Assembly (NCBI GenBank): GCA_022695795.1
Contig: MU404098.1
Location: 186,001-250,000, forward strand
Length of the DNA: 64,000 nt
Direction: 5' to 3'
From: Biscogniauxia marginata
Taxonomy: Eukaryota; Ascomycota; Sordariomycetes; Xylariales; Xylariaceae
Shown here: positions 12,722 to 24,499 of the stretch, in pieces
Numbering within the stretch: the stretch's first letter is position 1
How the letters are laid out: the number at the start of each line of letters is the position of its first letter
Translations under genes and position numbers: made by a program
The notes under the pieces: generated by a model
Seen by the model: only the letters and a program-made list of their open reading frames with translations
What the model was told of the DNA's origin: nothing
Databases searched by the model: none

Positions 12722-14995
12722 TGTGTTCTTATAGATAATATGGTGTTTTATTTAACCTTGGGCTTGCGCCCTGTTTCTCTTTCTGGATTAGATCCCGGGG
12801 TGCTTCGAGACCACCTTTCCTTCTTTCCCTTCCTTTGTTCCTTCCTTTTGTTGCTACCGCGGCTTTCGTTGTTATCGCCGTCGTCGGGGAGCAGTCAGGG
12901 ACTGAGAGCGCGAAGATAGTTTGTCGACGTCGCCGCCACTCGACGTTGCTGCTATACCAGGTGTAGTGAGGGTTACCAATGCTAGGTACACGACACGTTA
13001 CTGCCTGGAGAGATGAAGACAAACTAATTTCGTGGCAGGTAAGTGGCCAGGTCGGTAGAAACCCAACCGATGGGGCAAGCTGAAAAGAGACTTTATTCTA
13101 CGCAAAGTTTAAAATTTACTTGGCAGCCTCAGCGACGGTACGGTACGATAGGCACCACTGGACACAGAGAGCAACGTAGGTGAGAAGTAAGGTTGGCTTA
13201 TAGCTAGGTAGCTAGAAGACACGAGGAGGAAAAGAGAGAGGGCAGAAGTAAACGAAAAGAAGGCGGAAGAAAAAGACATTCCTATAACATCCGATCCCGC
13301 GGCTTGAGGGAAGCACTGTATCTATATATGTATCTACTACGTACGAACGGGTGTTGTATATAAGAGCGCCCACCAAGGAACTTACTCGGTAGGACGAGAG
13401 CTTAGTATCGCCATCCCGGAATCTGATGGGGATGGAGGGGGTCCCACTTACATCCGCGGCTGGGCCACGAGAAAACCAGCCTAGCAGGCCTAGAATGGCA
13501 GTCATCAGAGGGCCTCTCCAGGCCATTATGTCATCCGGTTCTTCATCCGCCACTACTCGAGACGCGTATTGGGTGGGTGGATGGATGGGTGAAAGGAAAG
13601 CAGCTGGCTCGATAAGTAAATACTTGTAAGGGGGAGCAGCAAAGAGGCCAATGGAGAAGCAGGAAAAGGGGGGCCACATTTACTCGATTGAGATAACTCA
13701 ACCATTTAAAAAAGTCGAAAGGTGGTTTTTTTTTTTTCAAGTTAAGCTATCATAATCTTTGTTATGGTTGGGAGTATGTAAATGCGTATCTCACGGTCAG
13801 CCGGAGGAGGTCGTAGTATTCGCTCGGCGAACCGGAGCTTTGGAGACTTACAAGAAAGGCAACTATTTTCTCTTGGCGAAAAAAATGCACGTATAATTTA
13901 TTAGTACCTAGGTAGCATTCCTCTGCACCCTTGCGACGGCGACTATATCCACCTAGAACGGGGTTTCAAAGTCAATCCGGTGAATAAATTACCCAAAGGC
14001 CATTGGAAGCATCGTGTGCAAGTTTTTTTCTTTTCTCTATATTTCAATATGTTAGAGTAGATGTTTAACGCTACAAGTTGGGTTCATTCGGTTAGAAACG
14101 TAGGTACATATGTAGCTCGGCCTGTGATTGTTGCAAGGGTGACGTCGAGAAGAGAACAAACACGACCCTTAACCGACTGAGAGCCGAGCTTGTGATTTTG
14201 CGGGGGAGCTGCTGCAAGGGGGGGTGGCCAACAAGGACAGGGGTTGGGAAGCCCAGCTACGTATTGTGGAGGGACAGCCGACGGCCTAGAAGTCAATAGC
14301 CATTATTTTAATATGTGTAACATGTGTAGGTATGTATATATTGGACATTACCTACCTAGGTATACAGGTACCTCATTCTTGGAGGGCAATTCATGCCTCT
14401 GTAACAATACACTCTCTAACAAAAAACGCGAAGATAAGTACCTATATTCATGCCTATCCATGCCGAGGTTTAATACCTACATGACGGGGCCAAGTGAAAC
14501 TCCCTACGATAGCGCGTCCGTCTTCAGCCGCTGGTATGGTCGCCCCGGGCACCTGATAGTTTCACTGACGTCGTTCTTCACATGCAAGCAGTGTGAGCCA
14601 GCTGGAATGTCACAGGGCACATTGTAAGGCTGGTGGCGTCAAATTAACTCAAACTTGAATCCATCACATATTTACAACATAATCTTGTGTATTGCATGCC
14701 GGTGAAAATCAACACCCACTAGGCTAGGCCCGTGCCTATGCTAATCCGACTTAACTTAAAAATCCTTCCCCATTTGTTTCCCTTTTTTTTTTCTCTCGCG
14801 CCGTTCAGTGTTTCAACCGGTCCGGGATCTAATTTTGAGCAAGAGACCAATCCATCCGTCCGCTGTCCATAATATTAACCGGTATAACTGTTGTGGTATA
14901 ATGTAACGCCTCTAGGAAGCAAGCCGAGTTGATCATGACTCCAACGCAATAATGCCGACGCTAACCATAAATCGCAAATCGCCTGTAAACAATAT
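12722..14995. other. 2.3-kb intergenic region between the carrier and sconB
   Basis: No gene is recognised. The left part is the carrier promoter, with CT/GA-rich tracts around 12770-12870 and 13200-13260. A minus-strand open frame at 13212-13679 contains a coding-like stretch ending near a GTAAGT string, but I could not extend it into a gene. TACCTAGGTA-type palindromes occur near 13909 and 14352. The right part is the 3' flank of the F-box gene. Confidence 0.5.
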
Positions 14996-17333
14996 TCATG
15001 ATGGTGTACCCCTTTCCGCAATCTCTGAGGGCTCCCCTTCGAAGCTATATAGTCGTACCTCTCCATCTTCGCCTCCACTAGCCATACGACTGTCGCTAAG
15101 CCCAACAGCGGTAACCGGGCCAGCATGGCCAGTGAATGTACGCTCGCACCGCCCTGTTCGTGGCTCCCAAATCTTTACGGTCGCATCGTTGGCACCCGTC
15201 ACGTATCGAAGCGAGTCTCCCGCGAGTGACCAGATGCCCTCAACATGGCCGAAAAATGTGCGTGGGGTTTTGCCTGTCATGGTATCCCAGAGGCGCATTG
15301 TGTTGTCCAATGACCCCGTTAACATGTATCGTGGTGGAAGTTGTCGTTCGGGATCATTTAAGAAGATAGGCCCGTATGCTGCGCGTTCATCATCCAGAGT
15401 GGGCGTAGAGAATGATGAGGATGACCGAAGGGCGAGAGTGGCGCTATGGCTACTCGACACGGAGATAGAATCTGTTTCACGCACGGCTTCATCTTCCAAC
15501 TCGTAGTCGTCCGGAAGCAGCAAGACTTGCTGGACCTGCCCGACGTGGCCTTCATACGTCTTAATGCACACCTTGGAATCAAGATCCCAGAGCTTGACGG
15601 TGCAGTCGTCCGAGGCAGAGAAAACCGTCCGGGAAGCTGAGTCAACGCGAACCTGGTTGACCCAGTCGCTGTGGCCGCGTAAACAGTATGATTGCTGTGT
15701 CTTGAAGTTGAATATCTTGATCGATTTATCCATTGAACCAGAAGCCAGAAGGTCACCTTCCATATGGACTGTGATGACACCACCTTGGTGATTCAGGGTG
15801 TTAATACAAGCGCCAGTCCTCCAGTTCCAGATCTTGGCTGTGCCATCTAGACTTCCACTGACAAGCATGCGATTATCGAATTGAAGGGCGCGTATGCCCG
15901 AAGTATGACCACGGAGAGTACGTATGACTTCGCCTGTCTCTATGTTCCAAAGTTTAATAGTTGAATCGTACGAGCCCGTGGCGAGCATGTTATCGTCAAA
16001 TTGCAGGCACGTTACTCCATTAGTATGCTGTCCTCCAAAGGTCTTGATTGAACAGCGACCGTATTTCCAGTTGGACCCAACCTTGAATCGATCCCGATAC
16101 ACATCCTTCCAGGGCCTAAACTTCTTTTCTTCTCTATCGGCGACTACTAGGGTCGGGCTGGAGGCAACACTGTTGGTACACTGCCGCTTGCTGTGGTTCT
16201 GATCCTGGTCGAGGGGCTCGGCACTTCGTTTGATCCCAGCGTGGGCTGAGCCAGGGCTGTTGGCTGATGTAGTTAATGAGGGAACCAGGGCTTGTCGGTT
16301 ATTTTGCAGATCTGCCTGGTGCTGGATTTTCCATGCTTTCAATCGCTTCTTCTCCAGTCTTGGCAGACCCCATTGACATTTTTCACACTTGCGCCCAATG
16401 TGTTGCTCACACATCCGATGCCAGACAACATCATCTCCAGATAGCGTGTTCCATCGGCGGCTGACCTGCGCGGCCTTGCAGACTAAGAATAGCAGAGTCA
16501 GTAGCTGTTTTTTCTAACCAGGTGGGAGGTTCGGTGACCAAAAGGGTATCTTGGAACACCGCCAAAAGGGGAGTCCTTACGGGAAGCGCAGTCGAGATAA
16601 CACAGGATCTTCAGAGATAATTCGGTAGGTAGAGTAGATAGGAAGTCGATTTTTAATTGCTCGTGGACTTCCCGCGACACGGTGGAGAGTTGCGGGAAAC
16701 AGCATTGTGTGATTATGCCCTGCAACATAAGCTCGCGATGTTTGGTGGGAGCCGCTGAAAACAAGGACCAAACGTTTGTTATTGCTTGTCTATCGCCGGA
16801 TGGCAGGGTTTCGAGTTCCTAAGTAAGATAAATCAGTGGGAGAGAAATCAGGAGGCATCGTTCGTGGGCAACCGTACACTCTGGATCAGAGCCATCTTGG
16901 ACTCGTCGGCCGCTCTCCTACACTTCGAGTCGGGTCGGTGTCGGTAGCAATACTTGCTATTGGGATCTTTCGTCTTGAGTTGGAGCATCGAGGGGAGGTC
17001 TGGCTTCCCCAAAGGCGCATACGATCCGGGGATATGCTCTCGCAGAAAGGGGGTCACAGCTAGACCGATTGACTGCTGGGACACATTGGGGAGGCGGGAA
17101 CCATCTTCGGCTTCCTCAGGTCTTCGCCTATCGCAGTTATCTCGGGACGGTTTTGCGCCAGGCTCGTCGGCCATATTCGACAAGAGAGACTGCTGTCGGG
17201 GTCGGGAGTTAATCATCGGGGGTTTCTGGGCTTCGGTGCTCAACGAGTCGTCATTCGGGCCGTAGGCAAAACCGTCCAGCCAGGCAGTCGGCATCAGACT
17301 GCTAGTTATCGACGGGGCCGTCAAGCTTTCCAT
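14996..17333 (-). CDS. sconB: F-box/WD40 protein, sulfur controller (SconB / SCON-2 / Met30 family)
   Basis: Three minus-strand exons (17333-16878, 16818-16581, 16482-14996) give about 726 aa. A conserved N-terminal signature reads [18 protein letters not shown], followed by [21 protein letters not shown], as in SconB/Met30. The F-box covers about residues 211-255 ([31 protein letters not shown]). After [20 protein letters not shown] come seven WD40 repeats, about 377-716, with a Ser/Glu-rich insertion between two late repeats. Family role: substrate receptor of an SCF ubiquitin ligase that turns down the sulfur regulator (MetR/CYS3/Met4) when sulfur is plentiful. The start at 17333 is the first in-frame ATG. 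The frame is open upstream and would encode a His-rich stretch if a non-ATG start or upstream exon were used. Orthologs are somewhat shorter, about 650-680 aa. Confidence 0.94.
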
Positions 17334-19960
17334 AGATACGGTGTTGTGGTGTTCGTGATGGTGATGGTGACGGTGGTGGTGCAGGTGGTGGGAATTTGTG
17401 TCAAACAGACTGCAGGACAAAGCCCGAGAGCTTATGGCGAGGACTGTTGCAGCATCGGAAAAGCGGCGGTCAACAGATACCAGGCCAGGACCAGGACGGG
17501 AGTGACGGTGAAACGAGGCAGGATGGCGTGCTGGGCGACAACGATCGAGGTGTAGGTGCGTGCGGTTTTGGCTTCCCGTCAGAATTCAGCGGCGGGCCTG
17601 CGGGTTCTCGTTCTGCGAAGGATGGCGGGCTGTGAGTGGAGGATCGAGGATGACAGGATGGCGGAAGACAGATTTCGGTTGGCTAAGTAGGACTGGTTGG
17701 CATGATTGCATGTTGTGTCAATCAAATTGCGAAATTAGGTTTGATGGAAGGCCGTCAGGGCGGTCGGGGCCGGCGCTATGAGTGTTATATGGGTTGAGTT
17801 GCTTTAGGGCGAGAATGGCGACATCGCTGGCACCGATATCCAACTCGGCCCTCTGCGGCTATCGGCCAGGCAGGGGCAGCCCAACGGACGTCGCGGCAGA
17901 CAAAGACTCGATGGTGGGCAGGGTGGGGTCCGGCACTCTGGGGAAATGCACCTAATCATAATAAGGTTCCGCCATCGGGGGGTCTAAGTACTGCATTGTA
18001 GCTCTATATTTCTATCTGACCAGCCTACATAAACGCCGTCGCACACCTTGCAACCGAACCCGCAACTCAAGGTGAGATGACTTTGAAAAACCTGTCAGAC
18101 CTGAGTTCCACCTTCGCATTTCGCAATATTCCTTCATTTCGTGGTTTTCGTACAAGAAGGACAGTGTTGGCTTCATGTTCTGTCTCCCTGCCGAGTACAC
18201 AATTACTTAGGTACAAGGTTTCAGCCCACCTGTACACCGACAGCCGGCCTGTGCTACCTGTCGCGGATCTGCCAGTTGAAGTGAGCCATCTGGCTGGGTG
18301 GTGATTTCGTAATTCTGGCTTGGACTTCCGTCTTCTTTGACCTGTCAGTCCCGACTAGTAACGCAACACTAATACAACACTATCGCGTGCGATGGCGATC
18401 AGCGACAGAAAAGTTTGAGGAAAAAAGAAAGCAAGCAAGCTCCGTCACAAATCGCAATCTCCTACCGCGCATGTGGTGCTGCTACATTGCATCATTCATC
18501 TTTAAGAAATGTTGTAGTGTCGCCAGTACAATATTTATCACCAACCTCCGAGTTAGTCGAGATTGATATGTCTCAATTCTGGCACTGGATTATACTCATA
18601 ATACCACATAAAAAAGAACTAATGGGTGTAGCTAGATATGTACCTACGTACTGACATGCGCTGTACACCGCCTCAATGAACCATACTTTACCTACACATA
18701 AACATCCACTATGTATAATGCAACTGGCTTCTGATGACGTGATTTTGCCCATATTCTATACAATCTCACTTCTCCTTTCCATCATTCTATTACGCATCAG
18801 GTTAAATGCCTCGTCGTGCTCGCTGCTTTAATTAATTGCAATGATGTATGGAAATCGAAGACATTCCACATGTAATGCCAAGTGGGCAGGCGAATGGCAC
18901 AATCATCCAAGTAGCTTTACAAAGGAGTTTCGATATGTCCGAAGCCAGGTGGCCATTCCGGTCAGGTCATTTTAGATATATTATGAGTAAATACTGGGTT
19001 CAGATCCTAGAACTACCTATGCATATCTGACCTGTCACTTGCCATCATCGCAAGGACATCTCAGTTGCGCACGTATGGTGGCACTATGATGTTATCACAA
19101 CTTGCCATAGTTGGATAACGCAGAGGAAGACTGATGTTGCAACGCAACTATCAGTCGTGATGGAGGTCAACGATTTGGTTGGTCTAAACAATGCAGTGCC
19201 TACAACTTCGATCTAATGGCTCCATTACCAATAGAGTTCTTTCGTCTGCATCTTGAATAATCGCATCACAACTGCTTATGCATGCGTGAATTACTCCTAA
19301 TTATCGCAGTCGTTGTCTGAGGGTGTAGTATTTCGGAACCATTCCATTTCTAGAATACTCGACAGCCTACGAATAGAACTCGGCAGTGCACATGTCTCCA
19401 TCTATGTCGCTTCTTCTGAAAGTACTGCAAATAGGACTTGTTTTTTAAGCTGGCTAGTCCTTTGACTGCCTACCTGGTACCAGGTAGGTTAAAAAACGTC
19501 TTTTCTGCAAATATCAAGTCATCTTTCCGAGGTATTGTTGCTTGGGTTAGTCGACTAATTACAGAGATGTAATCGTGTCCTCCTCGATTTCGTCTATATC
19601 ATCAACCTCTTCAAAAATGATAGTCTCAGTGAAATTTTAGATTTAGGTTTGCTTTATCCATATTATGTTGGTTCCTCTTTGACTAAATGATACTCGTCCC
19701 ACTGCTGAAGTGGCTATTTAGATCGGGCACCTGGATCACACCAGCGGGAGATTCAAGGCGATGAAAAGAGCCGCTGGCACAAGGATACCCAGGGGGAACG
19801 TGCATTTTGTATTTCAAAATACTGCCACCAGATTCCCTGTAGTTCTAGATATTTAGATAGGAATGCCGTATAATACCCTTACTTGCCAAGGTTGATACTG
19901 AGGCATAGCATATATCATCGTACACTGGTATATAACGTGACATATGACATTAGCTCGCAA
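17334..19960. other. gene-poor interval upstream of sconB
   Basis: No gene is supported over 2.6 kb. The left part (to about 17.8 kb) is likely the sconB promoter and leader, with CAC/GTG-rich repeats near 17345-17392. Open frames between 17.3 and 19.0 kb are short and mutually overlapping. A perfect 20-bp palindrome lies at 19469-19488. No tRNA-like or rRNA-like structure was noticed. Confidence 0.45.
19469..19488. repeat. perfect 20-bp palindrome
   Basis: CCTACCTGGT followed at once by its exact reverse complement, with no loop. It lies in an intergenic stretch with no gene within 1.4 kb. It could be a protein-binding dyad or part of a dispersed motif related to the TACCTAGGTA palindromes seen elsewhere in the window. 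No function can be assigned. Confidence 0.75.
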
Positions 19961-20470
19961 AGTCAAGTATTAACAAAACAACTAGGTTTCGAAGTGTAAA
20001 TTATATTATGAAATAAATATCACTTGTTAATACTTTATTTCTTTTAACTTTTAATTCAAAGTATCTTAATTAATTATAAATAACTATTAAAAGTGAAAAC
20101 TAGGTTTATATTTCCATTTTATATTTTATTAAATTTGATATAACTTACTTATTTTTAATATTATAAAGGGATTTAATAAGAACCACATTATAAGCACTTG
20201 TTTATAATTTGAGATATTAAAATCTTACGACTTTTAAATAAGTCATTCCTTAGTTTTATTATAATTAATAATAATACTCTTTATTAAACTCCTCTTTATA
20301 TTATTTTACTTTTTACCCTCTTATAAACCTTCCCTTTTCCATTAAACAGAAACAAGGAACTTGAATAATATCCATAAGCAATTTACTTATTTAATGATTT
20401 AATGTATAACAATATGTGTTATTATAAAATAAAGAACATTATATTATGTTTCGATTTACATCCAAACAGA
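19961..20470. other. AT-rich islet, possible RIP-decayed repeat remnant
   Basis: About 500 bases rich in TTAATA/TATTTA strings, sharply more AT-rich than both flanks and without open frames. Composition resembles the RIP-affected block after 47.5 kb. No homology to those elements could be picked out by eye, so origin from a transposon is an inference. Confidence 0.45.
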
Positions 20471-20856
20471 GAGGATATTGCTGTTAGTCAACCCCGTAAG
20501 TTACACGTTGGAACACTTAGTATTACAAGTCACCTTGTAAGTTTAGGTGTAGTGTAATCAGTATCTGTTGACAAGTTGGGTTGTGATGATTTGCTAACAA
20601 GTCAATTCATCTTTAGTTCAATCTAATAATAGTGTTGTATTTGAACAAAGGACGCCTTTGCACTATTCTGGTCTAAACACGTGGTTCTCTTTGTTAAGAC
20701 TATTTATTGACTGGCACAATGTCTTCTTTGTGATGAACAGACAATGCATTCAGAAATAATATGATGAAATGGCACGGAACAAAACCTGAAAGCGTAAAAG
20801 CGCGGAGCCAACTGTTTATAAATTGGTAACCACGTTGATGATGACCGATACAGCAA

Positions 20857-20904
20857 ACCCCAATATTCTCTGCAGGAAAAACCCCAATATTCTCTGCAGG
20901 AAAA
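20857..20904 (+). repeat. 24-bp direct tandem repeat with CCAAT motifs upstream of a gene
   Basis: Two identical 24-bp units stand head to tail (20857-20880 and 20881-20904), followed by a diverged partial third unit. Each unit begins with CCCCAATATTC, and the partial unit has CGCCAATTG, so three CCAAT pentamers lie at 24-bp spacing within 75 bases of the ATG at 20933. CCAAT is the known binding core of the fungal HAP/AnCP complex. That this array is a promoter element is an inference. Confidence 0.7.
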
Positions 20905-20932
20905 ACGCCAATTGTATTCAAGAGTATACGCC

Positions 20933-21570
20933 ATGGCTGCCAGTACCACCAACACTCAAAGACGATCACCAAGCTCTCTTCCGCGGCTGACTATCCCACC
21001 CTCAATCGCGCCAACCCCAGAGCTCATCACCCCCACAAGCACATCTACATTTCTGTCCTTCTGCCAAGACCATGGATGCGCACCGCCCACAGCCCATGAT
21101 GGTCTAGAAACAGTTCAAGTACAGGATCTGCTAAATGCATACAATCCAAGTGCATTAGCAAGGTACGAGGCTTACCCGTCACCTACGGCCACGATTCTCT
21201 TCACAGCACGTGACAATCTAGACCTTGAGGACCTCACTATAGACAGGGAGAAGATAAAGAAGGAGCACACACGCTGGCTTTCTGAGATGCAAAAGGACCC
21301 TAGTAATCACCGCGTCATGGTCGAGTGTCGATATTGGCGTGAGGCGCGAGAGAAGCTAGAGCAAAAGGTTACAGCATTACTTGACCATAAGCGGGTGAGA
21401 AGAATGTGTAGGCGTGAGCTGAACCAGGAGGCAAGCAAGTTTGCTCATTGGTAAGTAAACGTGCTGTTTGTTCAGCTGTTATGAATACTAAAAATGGGAG
21501 AGTGGCTAGGATGAAGCCGCTGGCGGCCAACAGTACGATCTTCGGAAGGTGTTGGTGGTGTTTGGGGTAA
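20933..21570 (+). CDS. hypothetical protein, one intron
   Basis: I do not recognise this gene. The start ATG at 20933 has a strong context (GCCATGGCT). The N-terminal 50 residues are Ser/Thr/Pro-rich. The rest is charged and probably helical (DREKIKKEHTRWLSEMQKD, then REAREKLEQKVTALLDHKRVRRMCRREL). Unspliced, the frame stops at 21454 and gives 173 aa. A GTAAGT donor at 21451, a TACTAA branch-like string near 21487 and a TAG acceptor at 21509 allow a second exon 21510-21570, for 192 aa ending in GRCWWCLG. No signal peptide or membrane segment is visible. It sits between an AT-rich islet and another unrecognised gene in the same direction. Confidence 0.6.
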
Positions 21571-22058
21571 ATGACATTAGGCAAAGGAAAATATGATAAT
21601 GATGAACAGTGATATTAATGGATTTTGATCTTATTCATAGACATTGATTGACAATCATATAATTCATAAAACTAACCAAGGAGCTTTCAAAGAAGTTTCA
21701 GCATGTGACATTAACAATCAGAAATAGTCTATTCGTAACATTGATAACATTCGTAACGTATGATACTGTAATTAAGAAAATATGTGACCAACGTATTCTT
21801 TGTTGGAACATGAAAAGAGAAATAAATAGAAATTCCTGTTCAAATAAGTTCAAACAATTAATTTGTTACGAAGAATTTGCAGTATATATAGTGAAGCATC
21901 GCCGACACTTTTGGCAAAACCATCATCGCTCATAGACAATTAGTTACCAATACCGGAAAGACAATTCAAAGATTTTTTTTACAGGTAAGTAGACCTTGCC
22001 AAAGACCATAAGACAACAAAGCCTGGTATCCAACACACCTGTTATCGGCTGGACTGCC
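21571..22058. other. intergenic region between two hypothetical genes
   Basis: About 490 bases, AT-rich around 21600-21900, holding no supported gene. It probably contains the terminator of the first and the promoter of the second hypothetical gene. Confidence 0.45.
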
Positions 22059-23000
22059 ATGTCTTCTCACTCCCACTCCAAGACCAGAGACCGGGAAGGC
22101 GTGCCTCAACGGCCTAAAACACCAGATAACTATGTTCCCACACCTTACCACCAAATAGCCCCTGCACCTGCTAGCATGCTTGAGAAGCTAACGAATGAGC
22201 ATCAGAAGGGAGAAGCCGCTTGTGTGCACAATATGTCTCGCGAGCAATTACGAAGCTCTGGTCGCCTCATGCCTCCGCCTCAGAGCCCATCGCCTACGGC
22301 TTATAGCAATCGCTCTAACACTAGCTTCCAATCTCTGGCTAAGGGGGTTGTCAAGGGGTTAGCGTTAGGGAAAACTGTTTTTGAAAAGACGCGACCCGCA
22401 ATCGAGACTGCCATTAAGAAGGGGAAGGAGGCCGGCCAGAGGAGCAAGGAAACAGAGAAGGCCAAGAATGCGATCAACAAGAAGGGTGGCTTGACCCATT
22501 CGTCTAGCACATCATCTAGAGAGTCGCTGTACTATGGGAGAGAGCTCCCACGTCTGAACATCCCGGATGCAAGAAAAGCGGCCGAGGAAGCACTCGGTAG
22601 CGCCTGTTCGATGGAAACAACTAAAAGCCCCTCGTGGCGTATTGTGGAACTCTCACCAACAAGCCGTGAACTGCGACAGCAGGTCAATGAAGATTATTCC
22701 CAAGACATTAAGGCCGAGTTTCTCAACATGATATCGGCCCGTCGGAGAGCTCGGAAGTCAAAATGGGGCCGGCAAGTGGCTCGGGTTTGCTGGGCGAGAC
22801 ACGGATGGGACGATGGGCTACCAAACCCTTATGACGCAAGCGAAATCGCCTATCTTAAGACCATCACAGCGGCTCTCCAGGAACAGAAGGATACGGCTCA
22901 GGATCTAGCCAAGAGGAACCCCGCTCGATATCCGGGATTAAGGCCCGTCCGTAACCCAGGTTGTAGCAATAAGGATTATTGGCAGCATCGAAGTTATTAA
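22059..23000 (+). CDS. hypothetical protein, 313 aa
   Basis: I do not recognise the family. An intronless frame of 313 aa starts at ATG 22059; the frame is open upstream but has no earlier ATG. The N-terminal 120 residues are Ser/Pro-rich (SSHSHSKTRDREG, PPPQSPSPTAYSNRSN). A Lys-rich helical segment follows (about 115-150: EKTRPAIETAIKKGKEAGQRSKE). The C-terminal 100 residues are more ordered and Trp-rich (KSKWGRQVARVCWARHGWDDG, residues about 235-255). No signal peptide or transmembrane segment is seen. Codon use looks like that of a real fungal gene. It is probably lineage-restricted. Confidence 0.65.
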   Translation: MSSHSHSKTRDREGVPQRPKTPDNYVPTPYHQIAPAPASMLEKLTNEHQKGEAACVHNMSREQLRSSGRLMPPPQSPSPTAYSNRSNTSFQSLAKGVVKGLALGKTVFEKTRPAIETAIKKGKEAGQRSKETEKAKNAINKKGGLTHSSSTSSRESLYYGRELPRLNIPDARKAAEEALGSACSMETTKSPSWRIVELSPTSRELRQQVNEDYSQDIKAEFLNMISARRRARKSKWGRQVARVCWARHGWDDGLPNPYDASEIAYLKTITAALQEQKDTAQDLAKRNPARYPGLRPVRNPGCSNKDYWQHRSY

Positions 23001-24499
23001 GCAGGTAGGCCGAGTCTTCTGACCCTACAAGACTGTGAGGCTTGTCCTATCGCCAGCGTCTTCCCTCCCTGCACTTGGAAATCAGTGTGGTTAGCTCGAG
23101 TGCTGGCACTCACGAGCTGGGTTGCAGGCTTCTGAACCACTGGGGAGAAGCAACATAGAGCATAATAAAATGTACCTTAGGTAAGTATTCGTAATTCTAC
23201 CCCCCAACTCAAGTTATACAACTAAAAACATTTTATTTAGAGTATTCGCCTGAACGTGATGCATATAGAGTAGGATCTAGACTCGGCCGGGTGGAATTCC
23301 ACTGTCAGGACGCCGCGGACCCCGTGTCTAAAAACAGATTTGTTCTTTCTGCCGTGCGGGGGAAACAGCGCAAAGTGGTTTAATTTCGGTATATGAAAAT
23401 CGGTTGCGATCGCGGCGGGGGTTCGAGCTAAAGAATTTTGTTGAAGTTTGATAAGTTCCTGCATGGCCATTGACCAATCATTCTTTTTGTATCGACGGTA
23501 TCGTTATATTGCAGTGTATAAGTGAAATTGAAAAACATAAAATGGTGAGACGCTAAAAGCAACATCCTAATTTAAAAGCTGCGACCCCCTTTTAGACATC
23601 ACATCCAATGCACATCTAGTAATAGATATCTTGAGATCGCGTTTATTCAATTGACACGTGTTCGTCAATTGGTGATATTTGCAGCCTTATAATCCAATTA
23701 CCTATAACAGTGAACAATATTAGAACCGAATATGAAATCGATTTGGTATCGTTAGTTTAGGTACCTACGCAACACTAACCATACTAACTACACTAGCTAC
23801 ATATATAGCATATTTAGTATTTACATTTACAACTTTAATTTCAATGAAGCTAACAATGTGACAATAGTTCCCAGCACTAAATACTTCTATAAAAACCCTT
23901 CCTATTAGTTACATCGGGGCAAGGTCTGTGCCAAATACTGAATCAATACGACGGCAAAATAGATACATGTCACCAAGTATGATTAGCAGTACATACCATA
24001 CCTCTTGGTTGTATTTGATGGAGGATGTGGTAGGTTTTGAGAAATTGGTGCGGCGATTCAAGCGTTTCACGGCCCTCGCTAGAAGTTCTCTATACGTAAC
24101 GCTCCACTTCGATATCTCATTATCTCGCTACTACGACAGGTGGTCAACCCGAATATGGAAGTTATCGGCCCACCAAAACCTTGGAAACCACTCCATACAA
24201 CGATAACCTCGCCATAACGATGCAAAATTTACTAGCCTCACCGCCTACAAAGGGGGGACAGTTCCTCCACCATCCCTACCTCACTACACTAGAATCCGTT
24301 TATCATGGGGGTTTGACCGCCAGTCTACCTCTCTCCTCCTGCACTTTTGCACCATCAATTGAGCGGCGGCGTTCAAAAATACGTACCTATCTTCGAACAA
24401 AATCCCCTGTGGACATCTCGGGAAGCAAAGTCCATTTGTATCGATCACATCTTTTGGCCCCATGGACGGCTTGAGCTTCGATCTGCCGTATATAAGACA
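23001..24499. other. intergenic region upstream of the ceramide synthase gene
   Basis: About 1.5 kb without a supported gene. Open frames at 23928-24206 and 24181-24474 are short, lack family resemblance and do not splice into the ceramide synthase reading frame. A GGTACCTA palindromic motif occurs near 23760. The right end is presumably promoter and 5' leader. Confidence 0.45.

Noticed and set aside
13212..13679. 155-codon minus-strand frame with a short coding-like stretch (MAWRGPLMTAILGLLGWFSR) and nearby GTAAGT
   Set aside because: No second exon or family could be found; the only acceptor in range would make an intron under 30 bases. Not enough support for a gene.
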